DNA of 64,000 nt from Chromatiales bacterium (lineage in GTDB: Bacteria; Pseudomonadota; Gammaproteobacteria; Chromatiales; Chromatiaceae), in NCBI GenBank assembly GCA_028280505.1, contig JANQLO010000011.1:17405-81404 (forward strand), in the 5' to 3' direction. Below, one piece after another: positions 43,734 to 52,445 of this stretch. Positions within the stretch are counted from its first letter, which is position 1. Every line of letters begins with the position of its first letter. The notes below the pieces were generated by a model. It did no database searches. It was not told the origin of the DNA and saw only the letters and a list, made by a program, of their open reading frames with translations. The position numbers and the translations under genes are program-made.

Positions 43734-44687
43734 TCAGGCAAGCCCGAAGTAACGCAGCCCGGTGATACCCAGTGTGGTTATGATGATCGAGCCGATAGTG
43801 CTAAGACCGATGATGTTGGCTGCCAACTCGGCGTTCCCGCCCATCGCGCGCGACATCACATAGCTGGCCGATGCGGTCGGCGCGGCCGACATGAAAAATA
43901 CGATACCCAACTCGATTCCACGGAACCCCATCAGATACGCGGCGAACGTCAAGATCAGCGGTGACAGAAAGATTTTGCCACCCGTCGCGACAAAGGCGTT
44001 GCGCGATTCCATACGTAATGCCTTGAGACTCAGGGAGCCGCCGGTGCAGAGTAGGGCGAGTGGTAAGGCCATTTGGGCGAAATACTGGCCGGTATCCAGT
44101 AACAATCTGGGTAGGGCGATTTCGAGATAGGCAAAGGGCAGGGCGGCGAGTATGCCGATAATCAACGGGTTTTTGATAATCCCCTTCAATGTGTTGCTGA
44201 TCGAGCGTCGGTCATCCATTGCGCGGCTGAGGGTGACCACCGCCAGCACATTATAGAGAATGGTGACGAAGCCCAGATAAAGCGAAGCGGCTGCCAAGCC
44301 GAGGTCACCATACGCATTCACACAATAGGCGAGGCCAACGATTGCCATGTTCGAACGGTAACCGCCCTGCACGACCACGCCGCGATCCTGCGTGCGGTTC
44401 ACCGTGCCCGCCGCAAGCATCTCCATGAGCAAAAACACCGCCAGGGTGCCTGCCAGTCCGAGAAGTACCAGCGCAAGATTGGCCGTTTTATCGAAATCGG
44501 TCTGTGCGATAGTGATAAAGAGCAGGGAAGGCAATACGATATTGAAAGTCAGCTTCACGCCTGCGTCGATGAAGCCCTCGGTGAGCATGCCGCGTCGTGT
44601 CAACACGACGCCCAGCGCCAGCATCAGGATGATCGGGCCGGTTACCGTGAAAGCAAAGCCGAGGTTGGCCAGCAAAGACTGCAACAT
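43734..44687 (-). CDS. AEC family membrane transporter
   Basis: The 317-residue protein has about ten hydrophobic segments in two five-helix halves, the auxin efflux carrier arrangement, with NIVLPSLLF in the first half and the conserved PLALLCTGGSL in the second. Bacterial members move dicarboxylates or other organic anions. It lies 83 bp upstream of the aminotransferase on the same strand, and the substrate is not evident. Confidence 0.87.
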   Translation of the reverse strand: MLQSLLANLGFAFTVTGPIILMLALGVVLTRRGMLTEGFIDAGVKLTFNIVLPSLLFITIAQTDFDKTANLALVLLGLAGTLAVFLLMEMLAAGTVNRTQDRGVVVQGGYRSNMAIVGLAYCVNAYGDLGLAAASLYLGFVTILYNVLAVVTLSRAMDDRRSISNTLKGIIKNPLIIGILAALPFAYLEIALPRLLLDTGQYFAQMALPLALLCTGGSLSLKALRMESRNAFVATGGKIFLSPLILTFAAYLMGFRGIELGIVFFMSAAPTASASYVMSRAMGGNAELAANIIGLSTIGSIIITTLGITGLRYFGLA

Positions 44688-44799
44688 AAGAGACTAAGGT
44701 CCGGCGATTTCGGGGCGACGAAGCTTACACTGTCTCCAAAGACAAGTCCTGGCGATCAACTGTTGAAAACAACTCATGGCTCGTCTCAGGTGAGAGAAG

Positions 44800-45459
44800 A
44801 TGTACATCGGTGTCGATTTGCAAGTGGTGCGCGATTGTTCCTACGCGGTTATGAATGCACACGGCGAGGTGCTACGCAATGGATGGGTAGCGGCGACCGA
44901 GGCGGATACAAGGCTCGTCGAGCTCAGCGAGGAATATCCCGGCGCCGTTGTTGGCATCGATGCGCCACGGATGCCGTTGCCGACGCGTCGACGTCATTAT
45001 TGGAACGGCCGTGAGCGCAACTGGCGGTCGAGAAGAAATGCCGATCGCGGTTTCGGCCGTCATTGCGAGATCGTTGTCGCCGCTTGTGAATTGGCCAGGC
45101 CGCAATGGACGCCTACGGCGGATGCCGAGTTGCCAAATTGGATGGCGCGCGGGTTCGAACTGTTTTCGTCGCTGGAACAGGCAGGTGTGCGTGTCGACGA
45201 GGTGTTTCCTTCGGCTGCCTATCGCATGCTCGGCAACCAGCGAAATGCCACTATCACGATGCCATTGTCCGGCTTCCTTCCCGGCCCCAAGGATATGCTC
45301 GATGCCGTGGTTGCGGCTTTTACCGTACGGGAATTCATCCAAGGGCGGGGTTGCGAGGTCGGTGGTGGCGATGGTTTAGGCACCATCGTGCTGCCGCGAT
45401 CCGTCGATCATCCGAATTTCGCTCTGGTGAACAACTGGCCGAATAGTAAAGCCGGCTGA
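44800..45459 (+). CDS. DUF429 domain protein
   Basis: The 219-residue protein begins MYIGVDLQ, with VVGIDAPRMPLP (about 50-61) and EVFPSAAYRMLG (about 145-156), the acidic blocks of the DUF429 family, which has a ribonuclease H-like fold. Function is unknown; nuclease activity is a guess based on the fold. GAGAGAAG precedes the ATG. It is divergent from the AEC transporter. Confidence 0.75.
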   Translation: MYIGVDLQVVRDCSYAVMNAHGEVLRNGWVAATEADTRLVELSEEYPGAVVGIDAPRMPLPTRRRHYWNGRERNWRSRRNADRGFGRHCEIVVAACELARPQWTPTADAELPNWMARGFELFSSLEQAGVRVDEVFPSAAYRMLGNQRNATITMPLSGFLPGPKDMLDAVVAAFTVREFIQGRGCEVGGGDGLGTIVLPRSVDHPNFALVNNWPNSKAG

Positions 45460-45648
45460 TTGCAACAGAATCTCACGCAAGCTGAGTTTGCTGCGGACAG
45501 CGATATTCCGATTCAGGTTCCTATGCGGTAGGCGAGGGAGCGAATGGGATTTTCAGGCATTCATGAAACGAGAACTACCTCTCCCCTCGATCTCATTTTT
45601 TGAGCCATATTTCAGTGGCAAGTTGTACCACTACACGGAGGCGTAGCC

Positions 45649-46443
45649 TTGTTTACTTCATTGGATAGACGCAATAAAACCCTCGGCGTCCTTTATCTGT
45701 CCAGCGATCGCTTCAATGGCGGCGCATTGAAGGTGATTTTGGAAGACATCGGACACATGGACGTAGTCACCACCATTTCCGCAGAAGATGCCTTCTCGCA
45801 TTTCAGTCGACGACGTTTCGATCTGTTCATCACCGATGTCGGACTGGATGGAATCGACGGCTTGGATTTGATTCGCCGGATTCGACAAGGTGAAACGTCG
45901 GCGCCCCATGACGTGACCATTCTTGCTTTGGGTGCGAATGACGATTTCAAGACAACGCGCTACAACCTCGCGGGCTTGGGACTCAACGGCATCGTCATGA
46001 CTCCCTTCACGTTGAAAACACTGGCTGACCAAGTTGCCGATGCACTTAGTCATCCGCATCTCGCTCAGGTGGCTAATCCGGTTCCGGATACGCAAACCCA
46101 AATGACGAGAGATGACGCCGAGATCTCGCGATATCCCGAGCGGATATTCACGCTGCCATTCGGTGCCTTGGGTGCAGGGATGTATTTGGTGGAGCCTGTC
46201 ACCGTGCAGGGCAATGTATTGATCCCGGCGGGAACATGTTTAGATGAAAATCATCTGATGCTGATCGAGCAAATGGAACATGTACTCGAAGGCGATGACG
46301 CGCTACTGAGTTCCACTCGTCCATACGAGTACAAAGCGGCCAAGGCAGAACTGCCCACGCCAATACCGACGGTGCCATTGGATTTGCCGAAAGTCGAGCC
46401 CAGAGGCCTTGAAGGAACCAGGCTTGGATTCGGTTTTGGTTGA
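45649..46443 (+). CDS. Degenerate response regulator with an HD-GYP-type accessory segment
   Basis: The 264-residue protein starts at TTG 45649 after GGAGG. Residues 13-130 form a receiver fold with Asp63 (ITDVGLDG), but the usual acidic pair reads SSD and the conserved Lys is Thr118 (VMTPF), so phosphotransfer may be lost. Residues about 165-212 (LGAGMYLVEPVTVQGNVLIP and AGTCLDENHL) resemble the segment that precedes HD-GYP domains, yet no HD-GYP domain follows. A short Pro-rich tail ends it. It may be a signalling adaptor; the partner is unknown. A hairpin follows. Confidence 0.75.
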   Translation: MFTSLDRRNKTLGVLYLSSDRFNGGALKVILEDIGHMDVVTTISAEDAFSHFSRRRFDLFITDVGLDGIDGLDLIRRIRQGETSAPHDVTILALGANDDFKTTRYNLAGLGLNGIVMTPFTLKTLADQVADALSHPHLAQVANPVPDTQTQMTRDDAEISRYPERIFTLPFGALGAGMYLVEPVTVQGNVLIPAGTCLDENHLMLIEQMEHVLEGDDALLSSTRPYEYKAAKAELPTPIPTVPLDLPKVEPRGLEGTRLGFGFG

Positions 46444-46460
46444 TTGCTTGGTGCAGCGTT

Positions 46461-46485
46461 GATTCGCCGAACTTGTTCGGCGATC
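46461..46485. terminator. Hairpin after the response regulator gene
   Basis: CGCCGAAC (46465-46472) and GTTCGGCG (46475-46482) form a perfect stem, extended by GAT/ATC around a bulged base. It begins 17 bases past the regulator stop and precedes the end of the opposing haemoglobin gene. Only a weak TTTT follows 10 bases later. Confidence 0.5.
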
Positions 46486-46589
46486 GCCGGGTTTTCGATG
46501 TTTGGGTCGTGCTCACGTCCGGCATCGAACAGTTAGGTTGGGCTGAACAGGATACGGTTTTCGGATCATGCTTTCGTTGGTCGGCTGCT

Positions 46590-47012
46590 TTAAACCTCGT
46601 AAACTTTTAGCCTTTCGTCTTGCTGGTGTTCCGTCTGGTTTCGCATGTGGTCGGCCGTTGTAGCGAATGCCTGCTCCAGCTTTTCTCGCAATGCCTGATC
46701 GATTGGCATCTCTGACAAGGCCGAACGCATACAGTGCATCCACTGATCTCGTTCCGCCTTGCCGATGGTAAAGGGTAGGTGTCGCCGGCGTAACATAGGA
46801 TGGCCGTGCTTTTCGATGTAGAGATTCGGCCCTCCCAACCATCCCGATAAGAACATGAAGAGTTTTTCGCGTGATGCGCGTAGGCTCTTGGCATGCATTC
46901 TACGTATGTTTCTTGCATCGATTTCCGTATCCATGCGGGCGTAAAAACGATCGACCAAATCACGAATGCCGGCCTCGCCGCCAAGCATCTCGTAAGGCGT
47001 TTTGTCAGACAT
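46590..47012 (-). CDS. Group II truncated haemoglobin
   Basis: The 140-residue protein has the group II truncated-globin pattern: PYEMLGG start, VDRFYARMD, LFMFLSGWLGG, HGHPMLRRRHLPF with the proximal haem His, and the QWMHCM helix. It likely binds oxygen or nitric oxide. The ATG at 47012 has AAAGG within the end of gluQ, which stops 7 bp upstream, so it is cotranscribed with gluQ. Confidence 0.88.
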   Translation of the reverse strand: MSDKTPYEMLGGEAGIRDLVDRFYARMDTEIDARNIRRMHAKSLRASREKLFMFLSGWLGGPNLYIEKHGHPMLRRRHLPFTIGKAERDQWMHCMRSALSEMPIDQALREKLEQAFATTADHMRNQTEHQQDERLKVYEV

Positions 47013-47019
47013 GTCGGGT

Positions 47020-47901
47020 TTACCTTTCATTCGGGATAGCATCGGTCCGCCATCGTGAAACGGCCCATTGCCAGAATTGTTCAGGACTTTGCAGGTGTTG
47101 CGGTGGGTCGGCCTGTCCCAGATATTGCCAAGCACGACGCAGACCATCGAGCGGGCGATTTGGATCGACAGGGTGGGCGCCATCACGCTTGCTGAGTTTT
47201 TTGCCGTCTTGCCCATACACCAAAGGGATATGAGCATAGCTTGGTGTGGGATAGCCCAGGTGTTGTTGTAGCAATACTTGTCTTGGCGTCGACCAGAGCA
47301 GATCGGCGCCACGCACGACATCCGTGATGCCTTCTATGTGGTCATCGATTACCACGGCCAGTTGGTAGGCGGTGAAACCGTCGATGCGACGGACGACAAA
47401 ATCGCCCACATCTTGACCGAGATGCTGGTTTATCTTGCCGAAGATGCGATCGTTCAAGGTGATTTCGGCGTCGTTCACCGCAATACGCCAAGCCGCCGGT
47501 CGGTCTGGTGTCGGTGGTTTCGCACGACAGGTGCCGGGGTAGATCGGGCCTTCCAGGCCTGACCTGGCAACGGCTGCGATCGCCTTGCGGCTACAGTTAC
47601 AACGATACGCCAAGCCGGCGTCGATCAGACGATCGAGAGCCGCCGCATACAATGCTGTGCGTTCACTCTGCTTTACCGAGGGCGCATCGGCGATCATGCC
47701 GAAGCTCGTCAGGTCGGCGAGTAGATGGGCTTCTGCATCAGGCTGCGTTCGGGTTTCATCGACATCATCGATCCGGATCAGCCATTGACCACCGGCATGG
47801 CGGGCATCCGCATAGCTCGCGACAGCGGTGACCAGTGAACCGAAGTGCAATCTGCCGGTGGGAGAGGGTGCAAATCGCCCCCGATAGGCGGGCGTCGTCA
47901 T
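47020..47901 (-). CDS. gluQ: Glutamyl-Q tRNA(Asp) synthetase
   Basis: The 293-residue protein is a GluRS catalytic-core paralogue without an anticodon-binding domain. It has the HIGH-like segment (GRFAPSPTGRLHFGSL), a zinc site (CNCSRK and YPGTC) and the KMSKS-like GKKLSKRDGA. It attaches glutamate to queuosine of tRNA-Asp. It lies just downstream of dksA, the usual pairing in gammaproteobacteria. Confidence 0.94.
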   Translation of the reverse strand: MTTPAYRGRFAPSPTGRLHFGSLVTAVASYADARHAGGQWLIRIDDVDETRTQPDAEAHLLADLTSFGMIADAPSVKQSERTALYAAALDRLIDAGLAYRCNCSRKAIAAVARSGLEGPIYPGTCRAKPPTPDRPAAWRIAVNDAEITLNDRIFGKINQHLGQDVGDFVVRRIDGFTAYQLAVVIDDHIEGITDVVRGADLLWSTPRQVLLQQHLGYPTPSYAHIPLVYGQDGKKLSKRDGAHPVDPNRPLDGLRRAWQYLGQADPPQHLQSPEQFWQWAVSRWRTDAIPNER

Positions 47902-47915
47902 GATCGGCGTTGGGA

Positions 47916-48356
47916 TTAGTTTTGGTGCTGATGTTCGAGCGCTTCGGCGCGAGTCTTACAGTCGACGCACAAATCTGCAGTGGGACGCGCTTCAAGACGA
48001 CGAATGCCGATCTCCACGCCACAACACTCGCAGTAGCCGTACTCGTGCTCATCGATCTTTTTTATTGTTTTGTCGATTTTACTCAATAGCTTTCGTTCGC
48101 GTTCGCGCGTGCGCAGCTCCAGCCCCATATCCGCCTCTTGGGTCGCTCTATCGTTCGGGTCGGGGCAATGTACGGTGTCGATCTTCATGTGGTCCACGGT
48201 ACGATCGACTTCCTCCATGAGTTCCTGTCGCCAGCTATTCAGGATCCGTCGAAAATGCAATTCCTGTGCAGGGTTCATATAGGCCTCGCCTTTGCGCACT
48301 TGGTAAGGTGCGAAGTGTTGGTGGCTGCCGGATGAAGTGTCGGTTTCAGGTTTCAT
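47916..48356 (-). CDS. dksA: RNA polymerase-binding transcription factor DksA
   Basis: The 146-residue protein has the coiled-coil region with DPNDRATQEADMG, where the acidic tip residues reach into the RNA polymerase secondary channel, and the zinc finger CECCG...CVDCK. It works with ppGpp to control rRNA and amino-acid operons. The ATG at 48356 fits family length; the upstream frame extension was dropped. gluQ follows 14 bp later. Confidence 0.94.
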   Translation of the reverse strand: MKPETDTSSGSHQHFAPYQVRKGEAYMNPAQELHFRRILNSWRQELMEEVDRTVDHMKIDTVHCPDPNDRATQEADMGLELRTRERERKLLSKIDKTIKKIDEHEYGYCECCGVEIGIRRLEARPTADLCVDCKTRAEALEHQHQN

Positions 48357-48463
48357 ACTGGTGATCGGTTTAGTCAGTCGATGAAACGAAGATCTGCATA
48401 TAGTGCGGGTAATTATCCTGCGTTTTTGTATATGCTGCCCGCTTTTGTTGACGGGGATCAAAA

Positions 48464-49237
48464 ATGGCTGAACTAAGGGCCCTGGTGTTCGACGTGGATG
48501 GAACGCTCGCCGATACTGAGCGCGACGGCCATCGCGTGGCCTTCAATCGTGCGTTCGAGGTCGCCGGGCTGGATTGGCATTGGTCGGTAGCGCGTTATGG
48601 CGAGCTTTTGACCGTCACGGGCGGTAAGGAGCGTATTCGTTACTACCTCGATTGTTTTAATGTCGATTTTGAACGTCCCGCGGATCTGGACGGGTTCATC
48701 GCCGGACTGCACCGCGAGAAAACGGCTCAGTACATGACGCTGATGGCCAAAGGGGAGATTCCCCTGCGTCCTGGAGTCGCACGTTTACTCGACGAAGCGC
48801 GTTGTGCGGATTTACGTTTGGCAATCGCCACCACAACGACACCCGAGAATGTGAGCGCTCTGATCGAAAGCACCTTGCCCAGGGGGGCGATGGACTGGTT
48901 CGATGTGATAGGTGCCGGCGATATCGTGCCCGCGAAGAAGCCCGCGCCGGACATCTATCAATGGGTGTTACGTGAACTGGGATTGGCGGCGGCGCAGGTT
49001 GTGGCCTTCGAAGATTCCGCACACGGTGTAACTTCGGCACACAGTGCCGGTATTGAACACATCGTAGTCACTACGAACGACTATACCGAAAGCCAGGATT
49101 TCTCATCCGCCTCAGTCGTATTGGATACGCTTGGCGAGCCGCAAAGTCCGGTGAATTGCAAGAACGGTGTTGCACCGGTTTCCGGCTTTGTCGACCTGGT
49201 CTACTTGCGCAACCTGGTCGACGCTGAGCGCCACTAA
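48464..49237 (+). CDS. HAD-family phosphatase, CbbY-like
   Basis: The 257-residue protein has FDVDGTLADTERDGHR (motif I with CbbY-type residues), ATTTTPENV (motif II), AKKPAPDIY (motif III) and FEDSAHGV (motif IV). It closely resembles CbbY/GpH-like phosphatases, some of which act on xylulose-1,5-bisphosphate. No Rubisco genes are in the window. It is divergent from dksA. Confidence 0.85.
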   Translation: MAELRALVFDVDGTLADTERDGHRVAFNRAFEVAGLDWHWSVARYGELLTVTGGKERIRYYLDCFNVDFERPADLDGFIAGLHREKTAQYMTLMAKGEIPLRPGVARLLDEARCADLRLAIATTTTPENVSALIESTLPRGAMDWFDVIGAGDIVPAKKPAPDIYQWVLRELGLAAAQVVAFEDSAHGVTSAHSAGIEHIVVTTNDYTESQDFSSASVVLDTLGEPQSPVNCKNGVAPVSGFVDLVYLRNLVDAERH

Positions 49238-49256
49238 GGTGTTCGACGACGCTTTG

Positions 49257-49979
49257 CTAGAGGCTTTTGAGATCGTCGGTCCAAAGGCGGGTGGCGCCGG
49301 CTACCGCAGCTGGCATGGCCGCAAACTGCAGTACCGGGATTAGCATCATTACTGCGACTCCGGCACCGAATGCCAGCGATTTAAGATGTTTGCGGCGCAG
49401 TAATTTGCGTTGCTGCGCCGGTCGAATGGCATGATTGGCCATCGGGTAGTCCCCGTACTCCACCGTGAGAAACCATAGCCCGAATATCAGCCAAAGTACG
49501 CTGGCGACCACATTTACCCCGGGAATCGCAAACAGCAGTAACAAAGGCAACGCGCGGCTGGCGAAGTATCCCAACTTGGCGATTTCCGAAAACAGGGCGG
49601 GAAGGGCGCCACGAATCAGTGACTGCTCGTCCCGAGGTGGTGCCCGCCCGGTTAATTTTTCTTCAATTCTGGCCGCTAAAATTCCATTGAACGGGGAAGC
49701 GATCAGATTGGCGATTAAAGTGAAGCCGAAAAACAAGGCCAGCGCATAAGCGAATGCGAACAGTATCCAGAGTATCCATCGGACGAATGCCAGCCAGTCC
49801 TGAGAAGGCAGCCATCGGTCCATGAAGTTATCGAAATACAAGGCTCCGAAATAGGCCAAAGCACCGAACACGACGATATTCGCGAGTAAAGGGGCGAGCA
49901 CGAAGCGTCTTAGCCCTGGGCTAAAGATGAGCCTGAGTCCCTGAAAAGGAAGGAAAAATCCGTTGATGGCGGAGAACAT
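49257..49979 (-). CDS. cysZ: Sulfate transporter CysZ
   Basis: The 240-residue inner-membrane protein has four hydrophobic segments (about 20-45, 65-92, 140-165, 205-225), the ANLIASPFNGILAARIEEKL element and the EYGDYPMANH block of CysZ/EI24 proteins. It mediates sulfate uptake. No other cysteine genes are nearby. Its 3' end faces the CbbY-like gene with 19 bp between stops. Confidence 0.88.
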   Translation of the reverse strand: MFSAINGFFLPFQGLRLIFSPGLRRFVLAPLLANIVVFGALAYFGALYFDNFMDRWLPSQDWLAFVRWILWILFAFAYALALFFGFTLIANLIASPFNGILAARIEEKLTGRAPPRDEQSLIRGALPALFSEIAKLGYFASRALPLLLLFAIPGVNVVASVLWLIFGLWFLTVEYGDYPMANHAIRPAQQRKLLRRKHLKSLAFGAGVAVMMLIPVLQFAAMPAAVAGATRLWTDDLKSL

Positions 49980-50058
49980 GGCAGGAATAGGAAGGGCTTC
50001 GGGGTGCGGGTGATTGTAAACGGTTACGCAGATTACCGCGGATGTCAGGAATATTTAC

Positions 50059-50096
50059 AGCTTGCCGCTACAAACGACTGTTCAGCAAGCTTTTTT
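50059..50096 (+). terminator. Plus-strand intrinsic terminator-like hairpin before the EPS operon
   Basis: AGCTTGC (50059-50065) and GCAAGCT (50085-50091) form a 7-bp stem followed by TTTTTT (50091-50096). No plus-strand gene ends just upstream, because cysZ is on the other strand. The structure therefore fits an attenuator in the leader of the export operon or the end of a small RNA starting near 49990-50050. It lies 87 bp before the export lipoprotein ATG. Confidence 0.5.
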
Positions 50097-50182
50097 AACA
50101 AACATTGAGTAAACTTGCGGTGCCGTCGGAGGCGGCGCGACATCGTTTCGACGGACTGCGACCAAATAATGAGAGGATTGCT

Positions 50183-50824
50183 ATGGTGAATCTCCTAAAA
50201 TCAGCACGCTCGGCAATGACTGTGAGCGTTCTCGCAGGAGCTTTATTGCTGACTGGATGTGCGTCACAAGACGACAAACGTCTCGAGCTGCCGCAAGCGA
50301 GCGGCGATGCTCAATATTCCACACGATATCGGATTGCACCGGGCGATTCGGTGCAAATTTTCGTCTGGCGGAACCCGGAGGTCAGTACCTCGGTACCGGT
50401 ACGCCCGGATGGCCTGCTGTCGGCACCCTTGCTCGAAGAGGTTCCGGCAGCCGGTAAGACGCCGGCAGAGTTGGCACGCGATCTCGAGGCGGAGCTTTCG
50501 ACCTATTTACGCGATCCGCTTGTCACCGTGATTGTCGAGGGTTTCGTAGGCACCTATCGAGAACAGATCCGTATTCTCGGTGAGGCTTCGGAACCTCGCG
50601 CATTGTTGTACAACGATTCGATGACGCTGCTTGACGTGCTGATTCAGGTGGGCGGTATCACGGAGTTTGCCGATGGAAACAACGCGACATTGGTTCGCGT
50701 GGTTGACGGTAAACAGCAGGAGTACCGTCTGCGCTTGGATGATCTGATTCGTGATGGCGACATCACCGCGAATGTCGACATGAGACCGGGTGACGTCATT
50801 ATCGTGCCGGAAGCTTGGTTCTAG
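50183..50824 (+). CDS. Polysaccharide export lipoprotein, XrtA/Wza type
   Basis: The 213-residue protein has a lipobox signal (LLLTGCAS, Cys near residue 25), the polysaccharide export domain (YRIAPGDSVQIFVWRNPEVS) and a SLBB-type C-terminal part (GEASEPRAL and MRPGDVIIVPEAWF). It would form the outer-membrane conduit for exopolysaccharide. The ATG at 50183 has GAGAGGA ahead; the longer frame was rejected since the signal peptide begins here. It opens the export operon. Confidence 0.91.
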   Translation: MVNLLKSARSAMTVSVLAGALLLTGCASQDDKRLELPQASGDAQYSTRYRIAPGDSVQIFVWRNPEVSTSVPVRPDGLLSAPLLEEVPAAGKTPAELARDLEAELSTYLRDPLVTVIVEGFVGTYREQIRILGEASEPRALLYNDSMTLLDVLIQVGGITEFADGNNATLVRVVDGKQQEYRLRLDDLIRDGDITANVDMRPGDVIIVPEAWF

Positions 50825-50840
50825 GAGCGGGTAGTTCGGG

Positions 50841-52442
50841 ATGCATGAGATCGTCACCCTAGTACTGCGATACGTCAGGGGAACCTGGCGTTTTCGCTGG
50901 TGGATGCTGGGAATAGCCTGGGCTGTAAGTATTTTGGGTTGGTCGGTTGTCGCAAAGCTTCCCGATCAGTACGAGGCTTCCGCAAGGGTATACGTTGATA
51001 CCACGTCCGTTTTGCGGCCCTTGCTGCAGGGCATCGCGATCAATACTGGAGATACGAATCAAAAGATCTTCCTGATGACGCGCACACTTCTGAGTCGCCC
51101 CAATCTGGAAAAGGTCATGCGAATGACCGATTTGGATCTACAGGCAACGACGGATGCGGAAAAAGACGAACTCGTTCAAGAGCTGAAAGACGGCATCAAG
51201 TTTTACGGTACCTCAAGGGAAAACTTGTACACGATTACCTACGAGTCGGATTCTCCCGATCTCGCCAAGCTGGTTGTCAAATCGTTGCTGACCATCTTTA
51301 TGGAAAGCAACCTTGGTGAGGCACGAAAAGATCAGGATTCGGCCACTCAGTTTCTGGAACAACAAAAGGCCGAGTACGAAAGGCGGATGCGTGAGTTGGA
51401 AAACGAACTGACGCGGTTCAAGCAGCGCAATCTGACTCTGTTGCCGGAAGGTTCGGGCGGGTACTACGACCGCATACGTGAAGGAAAACAACAGATTGAA
51501 GCACTGAAGCTCGAGCTTTCCGTGCTCGATGAGCGGCTAGAGACGACGCGTCGTCAGGTTGAAGGCGAGGAACCGAGTTTCGGTTTAGGCCCAACGCCGA
51601 GTCTAGAAATCACCGCTGATACTGCAGAGATCGACGCCAGGATCAGATCCATGCAGTCCTCCCTGGATGCGCTTAACGTCAAGTATACCGAGCGCCACCC
51701 CGACGTCGTGCAAACGAAAAAAGCGATAAACGAACTGAAAAAAGAACGCGCGGCGTTGATTGCCGAAGCTGAACGCAAGGCTCGAAACGACCCCAATGGC
51801 GGTGAGTACAACATCGACAAGAATCCTATTTATCAGCAGATGAGATTGTCCATGGCTTCTTTGGAAGCCGATGCCGCTGCCAAACGTCGGCTTCTGGAAG
51901 AGCATGAATCCCGGTTAGCCGAGTTGGAAGGATCGATCGACACGGTTCTCGCACTGGAGGCTGAGAGAAGAGAGTTATTGAGTGATTACGAGATTGTTCA
52001 GAAGAATCACGAAATTCTGGAAAGTCGGCTCGAGTCGGCCAAACTCGGGCGAAAGGCAGACAGCACGTCTGACAATGTCCGTTTTCGTATCGTAGATCCA
52101 CCACGTGTGCCGACAATACCTTCCGGTCCAAATCGCGTATTAATGAGTTCGGTGGTGTTGGGTGTCGGATTGTTGATTGGTTTTGGTGTTGCTTTTCTCG
52201 TTTCCCAATTTCGGCCTACTTTCGATGAGCGCCAGATGCTCAGCGACACGCTGGGTATTCCCGTGCTTGGCAGTGTGAATATGGTTTGGACAACCGATCA
52301 GGTGCGTGCGCGCAAGGTACGTAACGTGAGTTTCGTACTGACGCTTAGTGGTTTATTGCTGTCGTTTGGGATCGTTCTGGCACTTTACCAATTTAATATC
52401 GAACTGCTGCCAAGGTTGGCTCAGTCGCTCAATTTGGTTTGA
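50841..52442 (+). CDS. XrtA-associated polysaccharide chain length determinant
   Basis: The 533-residue Wzz/PCP protein has a transmembrane helix near each end (about 22-38 and 430-455, with another near 492-510), a long coiled-coil periplasmic part rich in Glu/Arg/Leu (about 170-410) and the PRVPTIPSGPNR proline segment. It regulates polymer length and pairs with the separate kinase in the next gene. GGAG precedes the ATG; the kinase starts 3 bp after its stop. Confidence 0.92.
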   Translation: MHEIVTLVLRYVRGTWRFRWWMLGIAWAVSILGWSVVAKLPDQYEASARVYVDTTSVLRPLLQGIAINTGDTNQKIFLMTRTLLSRPNLEKVMRMTDLDLQATTDAEKDELVQELKDGIKFYGTSRENLYTITYESDSPDLAKLVVKSLLTIFMESNLGEARKDQDSATQFLEQQKAEYERRMRELENELTRFKQRNLTLLPEGSGGYYDRIREGKQQIEALKLELSVLDERLETTRRQVEGEEPSFGLGPTPSLEITADTAEIDARIRSMQSSLDALNVKYTERHPDVVQTKKAINELKKERAALIAEAERKARNDPNGGEYNIDKNPIYQQMRLSMASLEADAAAKRRLLEEHESRLAELEGSIDTVLALEAERRELLSDYEIVQKNHEILESRLESAKLGRKADSTSDNVRFRIVDPPRVPTIPSGPNRVLMSSVVLGVGLLIGFGVAFLVSQFRPTFDERQMLSDTLGIPVLGSVNMVWTTDQVRARKVRNVSFVLTLSGLLLSFGIVLALYQFNIELLPRLAQSLNLV

Positions 52443-52445
52443 ACC

